Below, piece by piece: positions 27,409-36,202 of a stretch of 64,000 bases of DNA (position 1 is its first letter; every line of letters starts with the position of its first letter). The DNA comes from Flavobacterium erciyesense (GTDB lineage: Bacteria; Bacteroidota; Bacteroidia; Flavobacteriales; Flavobacteriaceae). Location: assembly GCF_018069925.1 (NCBI RefSeq), contig NZ_JAGPXB010000001.1, positions 434,001-498,000 of the forward strand, written 5' to 3'. The notes beneath the pieces were generated by a model, which was not told the DNA's origin, made no database searches, and was given only the letters and a program-made list of their open reading frames with translations. The position numbers were made by a program, and so were the translations under genes.

Positions 27409-28359
27409 ATGGCAGTAGAAAAAACTGATATTGTAGCAGCATTTGGAGCCTATTACATTCCTGAAGGTCAGGATATGGCAAGATTAAAATCTGCACTTCG
27501 CTTACCTTCAATCACAGCAGATTGTGCAAAACCAATTATTTACGATGGAGAATTATACCGATTTTCCAATGTAATTTTTCAAGAAATTGTTCAGCAATTT
27601 CAAAAGAAATTTACTGAAAAAGGAGACATCACCTTTAAACCAAATACAATCACGCTTCGAAATATGAAGATTGATTTGGCATTGTATCCAGATGACGTGA
27701 AAGGATCCTGGTTAGGATTTTTAGGAAGTCTTACTGAAGACGAGCGAAAAAATTGGCCTATCGTAAAATACATGCTTGAAAATGAAATTGTCCCACAGTT
27801 GAAAAACGATATGGAGTCAAAAGCATATTTCAAAGGTGTATATGTAGCCCCTACTCCTGGTGTTGCTGGTAATGCTAAAGATACCATGGACGGTATCAAA
27901 AAGAAATTAGACGACGGTTTAGCAGCTGGAACAATGAATGCCGTAGCACTCTCTTCTGAGCCTACAAATGCTAACATCTTTGAGATGGTCGAGGAATTTG
28001 CAGACAATCTGGATGATACATTGGCAGGAGTTCCGACTACAATCTACATGTCGACAGCAAGAGTGAAAGCTTATCTACGCGACAAAAGAAACACGCATGG
28101 TAACGATGTTAATTATGATGCTGGAAAAATCACAATTGACTTTGCTGACAACGTGAAGATTAAAGGATTGCCTTCAATGGCAGGATCACCTTACATCTGG
28201 GCAACTCCAGATGATAATTATTTATACATCAGAAGAGTAAACGGAATGTCTAATCCAAGAGTAGAGGAAGCATTGCGCCAAATATTCTTAATGCTGGACT
28301 GGTGGGAAGGCCTTGGATTTGGTTACGATCAATTAGTTTACGTTTATAAACCAGCTTAA
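27409..28359 (+). CDS. Major capsid protein
   Basis: 316 residues, soluble, between the protease/scaffold gene and small structural genes, the normal place for the capsid gene. The C-terminal half (ADNVKIKGLPSMAGSPYIWATPDDNYLYI and VEEALRQIFLMLDWWEGLGFGYDQLVYV) resembles the E-loop/P-domain end of HK97-fold capsid proteins seen in Bacteroidota phages. Codon use looks stronger than in neighbours, as for a highly expressed gene. Assignment rests on context and general character. Confidence 0.78.
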   Translation: MAVEKTDIVAAFGAYYIPEGQDMARLKSALRLPSITADCAKPIIYDGELYRFSNVIFQEIVQQFQKKFTEKGDITFKPNTITLRNMKIDLALYPDDVKGSWLGFLGSLTEDERKNWPIVKYMLENEIVPQLKNDMESKAYFKGVYVAPTPGVAGNAKDTMDGIKKKLDDGLAAGTMNAVALSSEPTNANIFEMVEEFADNLDDTLAGVPTTIYMSTARVKAYLRDKRNTHGNDVNYDAGKITIDFADNVKIKGLPSMAGSPYIWATPDDNYLYIRRVNGMSNPRVEEALRQIFLMLDWWEGLGFGYDQLVYVYKPA

Positions 28360-28368
28360 TTTTTAATT

Positions 28369-28797
28369 ATGTCAGATAAAAAGAACAACAGCCAAAAGGA
28401 AACTCCTGAGGTTGCCAAAAAAGCAGAAACTGCGGTTATTGAAAACAATGCCGCAGTTAACGAAGTTACTAAACCAGTAGAGACTGAGAATATTGATAAC
28501 AAAGCCGCAATCAAAGAGACAACAGAAACAGATGCTAGCGATGATAATAACGATCAATCTAGAATAATTGGTGTTAAAATAATTACCGATGAAGATGAAG
28601 GGCAAGAAGAAGTGCAGGAGGCTGTGATTCTTGCACCATTATCTTTTATTGGTTTAAACGAGCAAGAATATCAAATAACTGTTCCGAAATTTAGATTTAA
28701 AGGACAGGAGTATGATTCTCAAAAAGCAATTGATGAAAATGCAGATGTTTTGGAAACTCTAATTTCTGTAAATTCATTTATCATTAAAAAAGTATAA
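28369..28797 (+). CDS. Acidic phage structural-region protein
   Basis: 142 residues. The N-terminal two thirds are Glu/Asp/Lys/Thr-rich and probably disordered (about 1-85); the C-terminal part (PLSFIGLNEQEYQITVPKFRFKGQEYDSQKAIDENADVLETLI) looks folded. 9 bp after the capsid gene and 2 bp before the next, so cotranscribed. Possibly a capsid accessory or head-tail joining protein; not recognised. Confidence 0.6.
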   Translation: MSDKKNNSQKETPEVAKKAETAVIENNAAVNEVTKPVETENIDNKAAIKETTETDASDDNNDQSRIIGVKIITDEDEGQEEVQEAVILAPLSFIGLNEQEYQITVPKFRFKGQEYDSQKAIDENADVLETLISVNSFIIKKV

Positions 28798-28799
28798 CC

Positions 28800-29360
28800 A
28801 TGAATTTAGAAGATTTAGGAGGAGAAAGCGCTGAACCAATTGGAGGTTTAGCAACAAAAGTATGGTATGCCAAAAAAAGTGATTTCGCAGTTATTGTGGA
28901 CACTAAAAAAATGGAAGATGAGGATCCGGATAATGTTGCTGCGAGTTTTGAGCAATTGATGGAAATCGAAGCGAATCATGAATTCAAAACAACGAAATGC
29001 TTTAAAACAATTGACTTTGTTCAGGAAACTGGAGAAGTAAAAACAAAGTCAATTGGCACAAAACGCAACAAATTATTTGAAAATGAAGTAACTATTGAAG
29101 TTGCTGGTTCAAAAAGTCAAAATCTAGGTTTTATGCGCGCCATAAAAAATGACGATTTAATTGTACTAGTTGAAGAAGTAGGAACCGGGAACATCAGACA
29201 GTTAGGCTGGTCTAAATATGGTGCATCAGCTGAAAATTTAGAACACGAAATAGCTGCGGCTCTTGAGGGTAAAAACTCAGCTAAAATAACTTTTAAGGAT
29301 AAAAATCTTGGTCCTGCAAGTATTTACAAAGGTGAAATCCAAGTAGTACCTGCTCCATAA
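28800..29360 (+). CDS. Putative tail tube or virion protein
   Basis: 186 residues, beta-rich with repeated charged strands (VQETGEVKTKSIGTKRNKLFENEVTIEVAG) and a C-terminal GPASIYKGEIQVVPAP. The size and character suit a major tail-tube protein, which the prophage needs and which is not evident elsewhere; this is an inference. A terminator follows 21 bp downstream, closing the protease-capsid operon. Confidence 0.55.
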   Translation: MNLEDLGGESAEPIGGLATKVWYAKKSDFAVIVDTKKMEDEDPDNVAASFEQLMEIEANHEFKTTKCFKTIDFVQETGEVKTKSIGTKRNKLFENEVTIEVAGSKSQNLGFMRAIKNDDLIVLVEEVGTGNIRQLGWSKYGASAENLEHEIAAALEGKNSAKITFKDKNLGPASIYKGEIQVVPAP

Positions 29361-29381
29361 TTTGTTTAGATATTTATAAAT

Positions 29382-29415
29382 AAAAAACCGCTCTACTATT
29401 AGGGCGGTTTTTTTT
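29382..29415 (+). terminator. Terminator after capsid operon
   Basis: AAAACCGC / GCGGTTTT stem (extended by C/G pairs) with loop ACTATTA and a T8 run. Confidence 0.9.
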
Positions 29416-29428
29416 AAATCATAAAACT

Positions 29429-29737
29429 ATGTTTGATTACGTTGCTGAAATTAAAAAGTTCATTGAATTAAATTTTGAACCAACTTATCCAGATCTTGCC
29501 AATGCAAAGTTTACAACTGAGGAATTTTTACAATTTTTATTTTTGAGCTTCCCTAACGATTGCATCAATGATTATGAGTTAAATGATATTTTGTTATCTT
29601 TGGAATTCGAACGCTTTGTTTATACAATTGACCGAATTGAATTTGAAAAGGATGAAGACAACGAAAAAGTACCTATCATCAAACACCAACTAGTAACTGG
29701 ATGGTGCATGTTTACGAATAAAATTTCAAAGAAATAA
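29429..29737 (+). CDS. Hypothetical small phage protein
   Basis: 102 residues, acidic, no membrane helix (MFDYVAEIKKFIELNFEPTY). Lies alone between two terminators, so it may have its own promoter or depend on read-through. Unrecognised; head-completion or regulatory roles are both possible. Confidence 0.6.
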   Translation: MFDYVAEIKKFIELNFEPTYPDLANAKFTTEEFLQFLFLSFPNDCINDYELNDILLSLEFERFVYTIDRIEFEKDEDNEKVPIIKHQLVTGWCMFTNKISKK

Positions 29738-29757
29738 AAATTTATTCCGAAATACAC

Positions 29758-29783
29758 AAACCACTCTATTGAGTGGTTTTTTT
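29758..29783 (+). terminator. Terminator
   Basis: AACCACTC TATT GAGTGGTT stem-loop followed by T7. Ends one base before the next late promoter box. Confidence 0.9.
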
Positions 29784-29784
29784 A

Positions 29785-29820
29785 TGTCCTATTTTTTGAT
29801 TTTTACACTTTCCATATTTG
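29785..29820 (+). promoter_or_regulatory. Late promoter box copy B
   Basis: TGTCCTATTTT at 29785-29795, then 21 nt to TTTG at 29817-29820; the first ATG downstream is at 29844. It drives the terminase operon. Confidence 0.65.
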
Positions 29821-29843
29821 TATAAAATTAAAACTTTATACAA

Positions 29844-30002
29844 ATGAACATCTTTCACTACATTTTAATAACATGGTTATTTTTAGCAGGATTTTCTTTA
29901 ACCAAAGATGCTATACTAGAAAAAAACAAAATTCGCTCGGTTGCAACAGTGCTTATTGTGTTTATATGGATTATACTTATAATTCTTTCGGCTTACTATT
30001 AA
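29844..30002 (+). CDS. Small two-helix membrane protein
   Basis: 52 residues: an N-terminal hydrophobic helix (HYILITWLFLAGFSL), a short charged turn (TKDAILEKNKIRS) and a second helix (VATVLIVFIWIILIILSAYY). First gene after late box B and 1 bp before the next gene. Could be a small holin-like or virion-associated peptide. Too short for most gene callers. Confidence 0.6.
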   Translation: MNIFHYILITWLFLAGFSLTKDAILEKNKIRSVATVLIVFIWIILIILSAYY

Positions 30003-30003
30003 A

Positions 30004-30717
30004 ATGGAACGAGTTGAAAAATGGTTTTCAGATAACTGCCCTTATGCTGAAGGCGTAGCAATTTATAGCGAGTCGAAATCTCCCAATGCTAATTTATTGC
30101 GATTATTCAAAAAACAATCATCTGCCAATTTTGAAAAATTGAAGTATGAATTAGGAAAATTAAGAAATTCAGCTGCTCCAGTAATTGCTAAAATTCCAGA
30201 AAAACCGAAATTAAACATTGAAGCAACTGCAATTGCTGCTGAAAAAAAGCAACAATTAATGTTTCACGATTTGCCTCCTGAACTACGTCCAGAATTATTA
30301 AAGGCAAACGAACTTTTTCGAAAGAATTGTTTTTTAAAAGTCACACTCAACGACCTAGAACCGGATGCTGAAGAGGAAGCTTTGCGGATGCAGATGCAGA
30401 TTTCGGACAATTTTAAAATAAATCGCATTTGCTGGAAAAAAATTGATTTTTGGTTAGAACATCGTCAATTGCCCAAAGAACTTACCTCTGGTTTTGAAAA
30501 ATTAACTGCAGCGCAATTAGTCAAAAAGCAACAGTATCTATTTCAAAACATCTCCAAAATGAAAAAGCGATTTGATGAAAATTTAAACCTGATTTCCACA
30601 ATGGAGAGTATTTCAGGAAAAGCACGCTTACAAAAATTAGCAACTAAACAAGATGCTGATTTAATTAAAAAAAATGAAGAATTACAAATTATAACCAAAC
30701 TGATAGATGGGCGATAA
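30004..30717 (+). CDS. Hypothetical phage protein upstream of terminase
   Basis: 237 residues, helical and charged, with a likely coiled coil near the C-terminus (SKMKKRFDENLNLISTMESI). No family recognised. It overlaps the small terminase gene by 11 nt, which suggests a role in packaging or its regulation. Confidence 0.65.
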   Translation: MERVEKWFSDNCPYAEGVAIYSESKSPNANLLRLFKKQSSANFEKLKYELGKLRNSAAPVIAKIPEKPKLNIEATAIAAEKKQQLMFHDLPPELRPELLKANELFRKNCFLKVTLNDLEPDAEEEALRMQMQISDNFKINRICWKKIDFWLEHRQLPKELTSGFEKLTAAQLVKKQQYLFQNISKMKKRFDENLNLISTMESISGKARLQKLATKQDADLIKKNEELQIITKLIDGR

Positions 30718-31276
30718 AAAGAGGCCGATGCTCACAAAAATAGGCGACAGCACCTTTGATAAAATCAAAGCTTTCTATATCAATCCTGAAGAATTTCCTC
30801 TATCTGATAAGTTAGAGGAAATTCGATGCAGATGGGTTGTAATTACTTCTTTTACTGCAAAAGGCTATGGAAAAATTGAAATAGCCAATATGTTAGTTAA
30901 AGATTTCGGTATTAAACAGGCACAAGCGTACATTGATATTCGTAACGCTGAAAATATTTTTGGTTCAATTACCCAAACTAGCAATGAAGCTTCAAGAGCG
31001 ATGTGGCTGGAGTGGACCAGAGATTACTTGAAAAGATGCCGCCAAAAAAACGACCGTGTAAACGAGGCCAAAGCTCTAGCGTTATTGGCGCAATATGGCA
31101 ATTTAGATGAAGACAAATTGGAATTCAATCCTGAAAAATTAGAAAACAAAGAGATTAGAATTGTCCTACCAAAACAAATGCTTACCGTATTAGAGAACAT
31201 GGTTGGTAAAGGTACCGCGGATTTTAACAACCTAAATGTCACCGATGTTAATTTTGAAGAATTGACGAATGATTAA
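30707..31276 (+). CDS. Terminase small subunit (putative)
   Basis: 189 residues directly before the large terminase (8-nt overlap). The segment FTAKGYGKIEIANMLVKDFGIKQAQAYIDI (about 45-75) looks like the HTH of small terminases that recognises the packaging site; helical multimerisation region after it (about 90-130). Assignment is from position and HTH-like pattern. Confidence 0.7.
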   Translation: MGDKKRPMLTKIGDSTFDKIKAFYINPEEFPLSDKLEEIRCRWVVITSFTAKGYGKIEIANMLVKDFGIKQAQAYIDIRNAENIFGSITQTSNEASRAMWLEWTRDYLKRCRQKNDRVNEAKALALLAQYGNLDEDKLEFNPEKLENKEIRIVLPKQMLTVLENMVGKGTADFNNLNVTDVNFEELTND

Positions 31277-32765
31277 AAATATTGAACTAACAATACCGCA
31301 GTTAACGTTTGAATTAGCTAAACAACCAAAAAAATATTTGGAAGGCGGTCGTGGCGCCGGAAAAACTACAATTTTAGGAAAAAGACTCCGAGATATTGCA
31401 GCTAATCTACCGAGATCATCTAATGCCCTGGTCGGCTGTACATATTCGCAAATGCTATCTAGAACATTACCCAGTGCTATTGAAGGATTGGAAATGTACA
31501 ACCTTTATCAAGATGTTGATTATGTTGTTGGAAAATGTGGCAAAAAAAACGGTTTTGAAATGCCATTCCAGCCTCCTACTGGTCCATCGGGATGGAACAA
31601 TATTATCCATTTTAGTAATGGCACAATTTACCAATTAGTATCGCTTGACAATCCTAATTCTGGACGTGGATTAAATTCAAGTTCAATTACTGGAGATGAG
31701 GCGGCTCTTCTTGATCCTGAAAAATTATACGTCAACGTCAAAGCAACGAACAGGGTTGCGAAAAAGGCAGTTTACGGAAACAACCCTTACGTTGGATCCG
31801 AAGCTTACTATTCTTCAACTCCAATCACAAAGAAAGGAAAATGGTATGTTGAGATGGAAAAAAAAGCGCTCGAAGACCCAACAACATACTTCTTTTTAAA
31901 ATGTAGCGCTTTGAGCAATCCTTATCTGAGAGCAGGTTGGTTCAAAGAAATGAGAGAAGAAGCAACCAGCGAATTAATCTACAATGCCGAAATCTTAAAC
32001 ATTAGGCCAAAAGAAATAACGGACGGTTTTTACGCTAACATTAATCCGGATAAACACTATTATACCGACTACAACAATAGTTATCTTGAGACTATTGGAG
32101 TAGTTGCAAAAAAGGAGCACTTCAATTGCCACCAAGATAATGATATTCAAAGACACGAACCGCTTATTTTATCCCTGGACTGGGGTGTATTCAATTGCGC
32201 GGTTGTTATGCAGAAACATGAGAATGAACTAAGAATATTAAAATCTTTTTTTGTCAAATCACCGAAGTTATTAGATGACTTATTCATTGAACAGTTCCTT
32301 CCATACTACCAACCGCATCAAGAAAAAATTATTTATTTATATGGTGGCCATGATGGACACAATAGATCAGCAAATAGCAACAGAACGTTATTTCAACAAG
32401 TAGAAGACATTTTGCAAAAACATGGTTGGAAAGTATACGTAATGAGTAAAGCTTCAGCTGCTTCACACTTCGATAAATACCTACTGATTAACGCTATGTT
32501 AAAAGGCTATAGTGGGCTGCCTACTATTCGAATCAACGAACACAACAACGCTGACCTGATCATATCATTGGAACGTGCAGAGGCGCGAGAAGGACTTACT
32601 GAAGCAGTAGAGAAATGGAAAGGCAGCGAACGGAACAAATCCATACTACAACAGCATGCCACCCACCTCAGTGATGCATTCGACATTCCTATTGTTACCA
32701 TGTACAATGATATCTTCAAGGGAAAGAAATCTTTCGCAGGCGAATTCAAAATTAAAACTACATAG
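31269..32765 (+). CDS. Terminase large subunit
   Basis: 498-residue DNA-packaging motor. ATPase domain: Walker A GGRGAGKT at residues 26-33 and Walker B/acid SSITGDEAALL near 140. Nuclease domain: LILSLDWGVFNCAVVM (first metal Asp), and HATHLSDAFDI near the C-terminus (third acidic site), an RNase H-like arrangement. It cuts concatemers and fills the prohead through the portal, whose gene follows one small gene later. Confidence 0.9.
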   Translation: MIKNIELTIPQLTFELAKQPKKYLEGGRGAGKTTILGKRLRDIAANLPRSSNALVGCTYSQMLSRTLPSAIEGLEMYNLYQDVDYVVGKCGKKNGFEMPFQPPTGPSGWNNIIHFSNGTIYQLVSLDNPNSGRGLNSSSITGDEAALLDPEKLYVNVKATNRVAKKAVYGNNPYVGSEAYYSSTPITKKGKWYVEMEKKALEDPTTYFFLKCSALSNPYLRAGWFKEMREEATSELIYNAEILNIRPKEITDGFYANINPDKHYYTDYNNSYLETIGVVAKKEHFNCHQDNDIQRHEPLILSLDWGVFNCAVVMQKHENELRILKSFFVKSPKLLDDLFIEQFLPYYQPHQEKIIYLYGGHDGHNRSANSNRTLFQQVEDILQKHGWKVYVMSKASAASHFDKYLLINAMLKGYSGLPTIRINEHNNADLIISLERAEAREGLTEAVEKWKGSERNKSILQQHATHLSDAFDIPIVTMYNDIFKGKKSFAGEFKIKTT

Positions 32766-32950
32766 CTTTTCATATATCCTGAATTTTTCAATATGGAAAG
32801 TGTAAAAAATTTAAGGGACAGGCGTGCACAATCGTTAGAAAATAGATTTTTAAATAATTTAAAAGTAGTTAAATAATTGACAAACAATAATTTAACTTTT
32901 TAAAAAATAGAATAAACGAACTAAAAACATAACTTCTGTACAAAAAAACC

Positions 32951-32986
32951 TGTCCTATTTTATGTTTTTCACTTTTAAGTGCTTTG
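32951..32986 (+). promoter_or_regulatory. Late promoter box copy C (portal operon)
   Basis: TGTCCTATTTT at 32951-32961, then 21 nt to TTTG at 32983-32986. The ATG of the next gene is only 5 bp after the G, so its mRNA would have almost no leader. The preceding 185 bp (32766-32950) hold no gene, but contain an inverted copy of the TTTTTACACTTTCCATATT stretch found next to box B. Confidence 0.6.
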
Positions 32987-32990
32987 TAAA

Positions 32991-33335
32991 ATGGAAAGCA
33001 CAACTATACATCTAAAAGAAGCCTTGCAGATTATGCAACTGAAAGACAAAGAAGGAAAGCCTTTCCCTTTCGACTTAACCTACCGAACTTTTAATTCTCA
33101 AACCAAGAAAGGTGGAAAATTGAAAGTTTATGAGAAAGTCAAATATCTACCTGAGGCCAATTTAAATGGTGCGCAAAGCAAATCTATTCAAGCAATTTTC
33201 GCTATCGAAAAATCAAAAAGAAAACCAATCCACTTCGAAAACCGCACTAGAAATATTGAGTTGCAAAATGGAGATTTAAAAAAAATAAGGATAGATTTTA
33301 TCATATCAATCAACAACCGAAAAGTAATTTACTAA
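32991..33335 (+). CDS. Hypothetical phage protein before portal
   Basis: 114 residues from ATG 32991 (a GTG at 32979 lies upstream of the promoter -7 box and is rejected). Basic, with IHLKEALQIMQLKDKEGKPF at the N-terminus and KKIRIDFIISINNRKVIY at the end. Unrecognised. Its stop and the portal start overlap in TAATG. Confidence 0.6.
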   Translation: MESTTIHLKEALQIMQLKDKEGKPFPFDLTYRTFNSQTKKGGKLKVYEKVKYLPEANLNGAQSKSIQAIFAIEKSKRKPIHFENRTRNIELQNGDLKKIRIDFIISINNRKVIY

Positions 33336-34693
33336 TGAGTTCAACTAAATTCTTTGGCAATATTGCAGTTTCTGAGCATAAAGGAATAGGCATCGCATAT
33401 ACGTTCAAAAATACTTCAGGTTCTAGTCTTGAAGCTCCAACTACTTTAAATATTCAAGTTAAAGACAAAAAAGGAAGAATTGCTTCCTGGGGTCCCAATA
33501 ATGATTATCCTCAAAAAATATTAAAAGCCATTAAATCCTCAGGTTCTGGTTCATCTGCATTACGCTTTCTAAGAAAAGCGCATTATGGTAGTGGTATTAT
33601 CTTGGTAAATAACACTCCTGATGAAAATGGAAAGAAAGCGCCAAAACTTGTTGATATTTTAAAGTATCCTGAAATAAATACTTTCTTTAAAACCTCTCAA
33701 GTACCTAGGTTTTTTAAAGAGATCATTGCTGATATGGAATGGTTTTCTATTGGATTTCCTGAATATATTCTATCCAACAATTTCAAAACAATCAATAGAG
33801 TAAAACGACATCAAGCCGCTTGGTGTCGCTTTGAAATAATGAATGAGGAAAACGGACTTGTTGAAAATGTCTACATATCCGAAAAATTCGGAAAAGAATC
33901 TGTTTCTGAGGATTCGCCTTTTGTTTCAAAAGTACCATTAATTGATAGTTATTGGTCCCCAGAGGAAGTGCGAGCTTACTGCCAGGCTAACAAAATTTAC
34001 AAATTCATTAGGCCTGTATTTTACCCTTTAATTGATGAAGCATACTATCCACAAGCAGAGTGGCATAGTGTTGTAAATAATGGCTGGTTAGACGTTGCTA
34101 ATTCTATTCCCGAATATAAAAAAGCAATGTTCGAAAATCAGGCAGCCATAAAATACATGGTCGAAGTTGACGAGCGCTATTTTGAACAAATATACGGCAA
34201 TAGCTGGAAAGATTATACCGTTGAAGAAAGGCAAAAAATCCGTCAAGATCTAATTGACGGAATAAACGAAGGATTGGTTACAACCAAAAATGCTGGTAAA
34301 TCCATTCAATCTATGATGTTCGCGGATGAAAAAGGCGTACAAACATCTGCTTTGAAAATTTCATCTCCAGATGACAAACTAAAAGATGGTGTTTACCTTC
34401 CAGAAGCCGAAGCCGCTAACTCCGAAATTCTTTTTGCAATGGGTGTGGATCCATCACTAATCGGTGCCGGAATACCAGGCGGTAAACTTGGAGCAGGTTC
34501 TGGTTCTGATAAAAATGCCGCTTTCAACATCTTACAAGCCTTGAAAAAAACGGATCGCGAAACGGTTCTAGAAATCTACGATTTTGTTGCAGGTTACAAT
34601 CAATGGGATGAAACCATTTCAGCCAATTTTGAAAATACAGTATTAACAACTTTGGATAAAAATCCAACCGGAACTCAAAACGCTACAATATGA
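33335..34693 (+). CDS. Phage portal protein
   Basis: 452 residues. Position after terminase and the pattern of a portal fold support the call: an early segment GRIASWGPNNDYPQKILKAI, a central helical wing with FKEIIADMEWFSIGFPEYIL, and the later LPEAEAANSEILFAMGVDPSLIGAG then GSGSDKNAAFNILQA, typical of portal proteins of Bacteroidota phages. It forms the dodecameric ring through which DNA passes. Overlaps the next gene by 4 nt. Confidence 0.8.
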   Translation: MSSTKFFGNIAVSEHKGIGIAYTFKNTSGSSLEAPTTLNIQVKDKKGRIASWGPNNDYPQKILKAIKSSGSGSSALRFLRKAHYGSGIILVNNTPDENGKKAPKLVDILKYPEINTFFKTSQVPRFFKEIIADMEWFSIGFPEYILSNNFKTINRVKRHQAAWCRFEIMNEENGLVENVYISEKFGKESVSEDSPFVSKVPLIDSYWSPEEVRAYCQANKIYKFIRPVFYPLIDEAYYPQAEWHSVVNNGWLDVANSIPEYKKAMFENQAAIKYMVEVDERYFEQIYGNSWKDYTVEERQKIRQDLIDGINEGLVTTKNAGKSIQSMMFADEKGVQTSALKISSPDDKLKDGVYLPEAEAANSEILFAMGVDPSLIGAGIPGGKLGAGSGSDKNAAFNILQALKKTDRETVLEIYDFVAGYNQWDETISANFENTVLTTLDKNPTGTQNATI

Positions 34694-35646
34694 TTCTTAC
34701 CACAACTGAAGACTTAAAAAAATATATTTCTGTTGCTCAAAACTTTGAATTCAAAGATTTTGAACCCTATATAAATAAAGCGATCAACTCCTACACAAAC
34801 AAATACGTAGGCGACTTACATGCATTACTAAAAGATGAAGCTACAAACGAAAACGCTGAAATTCTAAACCAGGCACGCGAACATTTACGTTCGGCGCTGG
34901 CTAACTTTGGTTATTTCCTTTTTACCCCATTTAATTCTGTTAATATGGATAGTTCAGGGATGTCTAATACAATAAGTGAAAACAGAAAAAATATAGAATG
35001 GTGGCAATTAAACGACATACGCCGCGAGCTTTTACGCTCCGGACACGAAAGCATGGACCTGCTATTAACTATTCTTGAAGAAAACCCGCTAGTATTTACA
35101 GTTTGGACCGAAAAATTTGCCTCTAAAAACAAAGAACTACTAGTTCATAATACAACTGAATTTCAAAAAGTCTACAACATTTTTGATAGCAGACAAACAT
35201 TTTTAGCCTTAACACCCGCAATTCGTCAGGTAGAAGACCAATACATCAATTGCTTTTTGTCTGATCAATTAATTCAGTACCTAAAATCCAATCCAACAGA
35301 GAAGACTATTGTAAAACTAAAAGAATATCTACAAAAAGCAATCGTGCATTTTACTATTGCCAAAGTTTATGACGAAGGCATATTTAATTTGGATTCTTCA
35401 GGTATAAAATTAAAATTCGACACCCTACCAAATGAAACGGCCAAAGCGGTGGATTATGGTAAAGCAGTTGAACAACTTAATCGAGCAATCAAAAAAAATA
35501 TTGATAACGGTTCGAACTACATCGGGCTTGGCAAAGATTTAATAATTGCTAATCCCGAAAGCTTTTCAGAATTTGAAAATCCTTTAAAACTAAAAACCCC
35601 TGCAAAATTCAAGGTATACAATACCAAGGGCATCGTTGCACTTTAG
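34690..35646 (+). CDS. Putative head-tail connector protein (DUF6712-like)
   Basis: 318 residues, helical, no signal. N-terminal TTTEDLKKYISVAQNFEFKDFEPYINKAI resembles the DUF6712 family that follows the portal in Bacteroidota phages (from memory, unverified). Position suggests a connector or head-completion function. A new late box begins right after its stop. Confidence 0.65.
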   Translation: MILTTTEDLKKYISVAQNFEFKDFEPYINKAINSYTNKYVGDLHALLKDEATNENAEILNQAREHLRSALANFGYFLFTPFNSVNMDSSGMSNTISENRKNIEWWQLNDIRRELLRSGHESMDLLLTILEENPLVFTVWTEKFASKNKELLVHNTTEFQKVYNIFDSRQTFLALTPAIRQVEDQYINCFLSDQLIQYLKSNPTEKTIVKLKEYLQKAIVHFTIAKVYDEGIFNLDSSGIKLKFDTLPNETAKAVDYGKAVEQLNRAIKKNIDNGSNYIGLGKDLIIANPESFSEFENPLKLKTPAKFKVYNTKGIVAL

Positions 35647-35682
35647 TGTCCTATTTTATTTTTTCGATTAGAATGAATTTTA
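35647..35682 (+). promoter_or_regulatory. Late promoter box copy D
   Basis: TGTCCTATTTT at 35647-35657, overlapping the preceding stop region, then 21 nt to TTTACAA; ATG at 35713. It drives the host-interaction/lysis genes. Confidence 0.6.
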
Positions 35683-35712
35683 CAATCTCAATAAAAACAA
35701 AAAAAATGTAAA

Positions 35713-36201
35713 ATGACAAAAGCAGAAATTGAATCAGTACCAGGGGCAGATTATTTTTTACTAAACGGAATCAGAAGGCCTCGCTCTTACGAGGCTATTG
35801 GGGTTGATTTATTGGCCGGTAAAAAAGGGGTAAAACTCATTCCCGTACAAAGGCAAAAAACCACAGTTCAGGACACTATTCTTTTTGATGAATATGAAAT
35901 TGATGGCGTGGTGCCTGAATCCCAAAGTGAATGCATTTCACTCTTGAACGAAATAGTTTTTAAAAAAGGTGGGGGCAACGGCGTTGGGGTTGTAAACGTT
36001 TCTTGTATTCCATTTGGAGCACTACTAATCTTCAAAGGCCGTAACAATCAAGGCAATGAAAACATTGAAGCTGGAGACACAGTTATTGGCTTTGTAGAGG
36101 GACAGTTTTTAAATGCTGGTACCTATTACGGTGGCGATCCATTGTTATTGTCTAGCTACAACGAGAACGAAGAAATCCCACAAGAAGGAAATATTAGATA
36201 A
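35713..36201 (+). CDS. Hypothetical phage protein
   Basis: 162 residues, beta-rich and Gly-rich, not recognised (FKKGGGNGVGVVNVSCIPFG near residue 90). First gene after late box D, followed after 1 bp by a predicted secreted protein. Virion or adhesin accessory role possible. Confidence 0.6.
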   Translation: MTKAEIESVPGADYFLLNGIRRPRSYEAIGVDLLAGKKGVKLIPVQRQKTTVQDTILFDEYEIDGVVPESQSECISLLNEIVFKKGGGNGVGVVNVSCIPFGALLIFKGRNNQGNENIEAGDTVIGFVEGQFLNAGTYYGGDPLLLSSYNENEEIPQEGNIR

Positions 36202-36202
36202 A

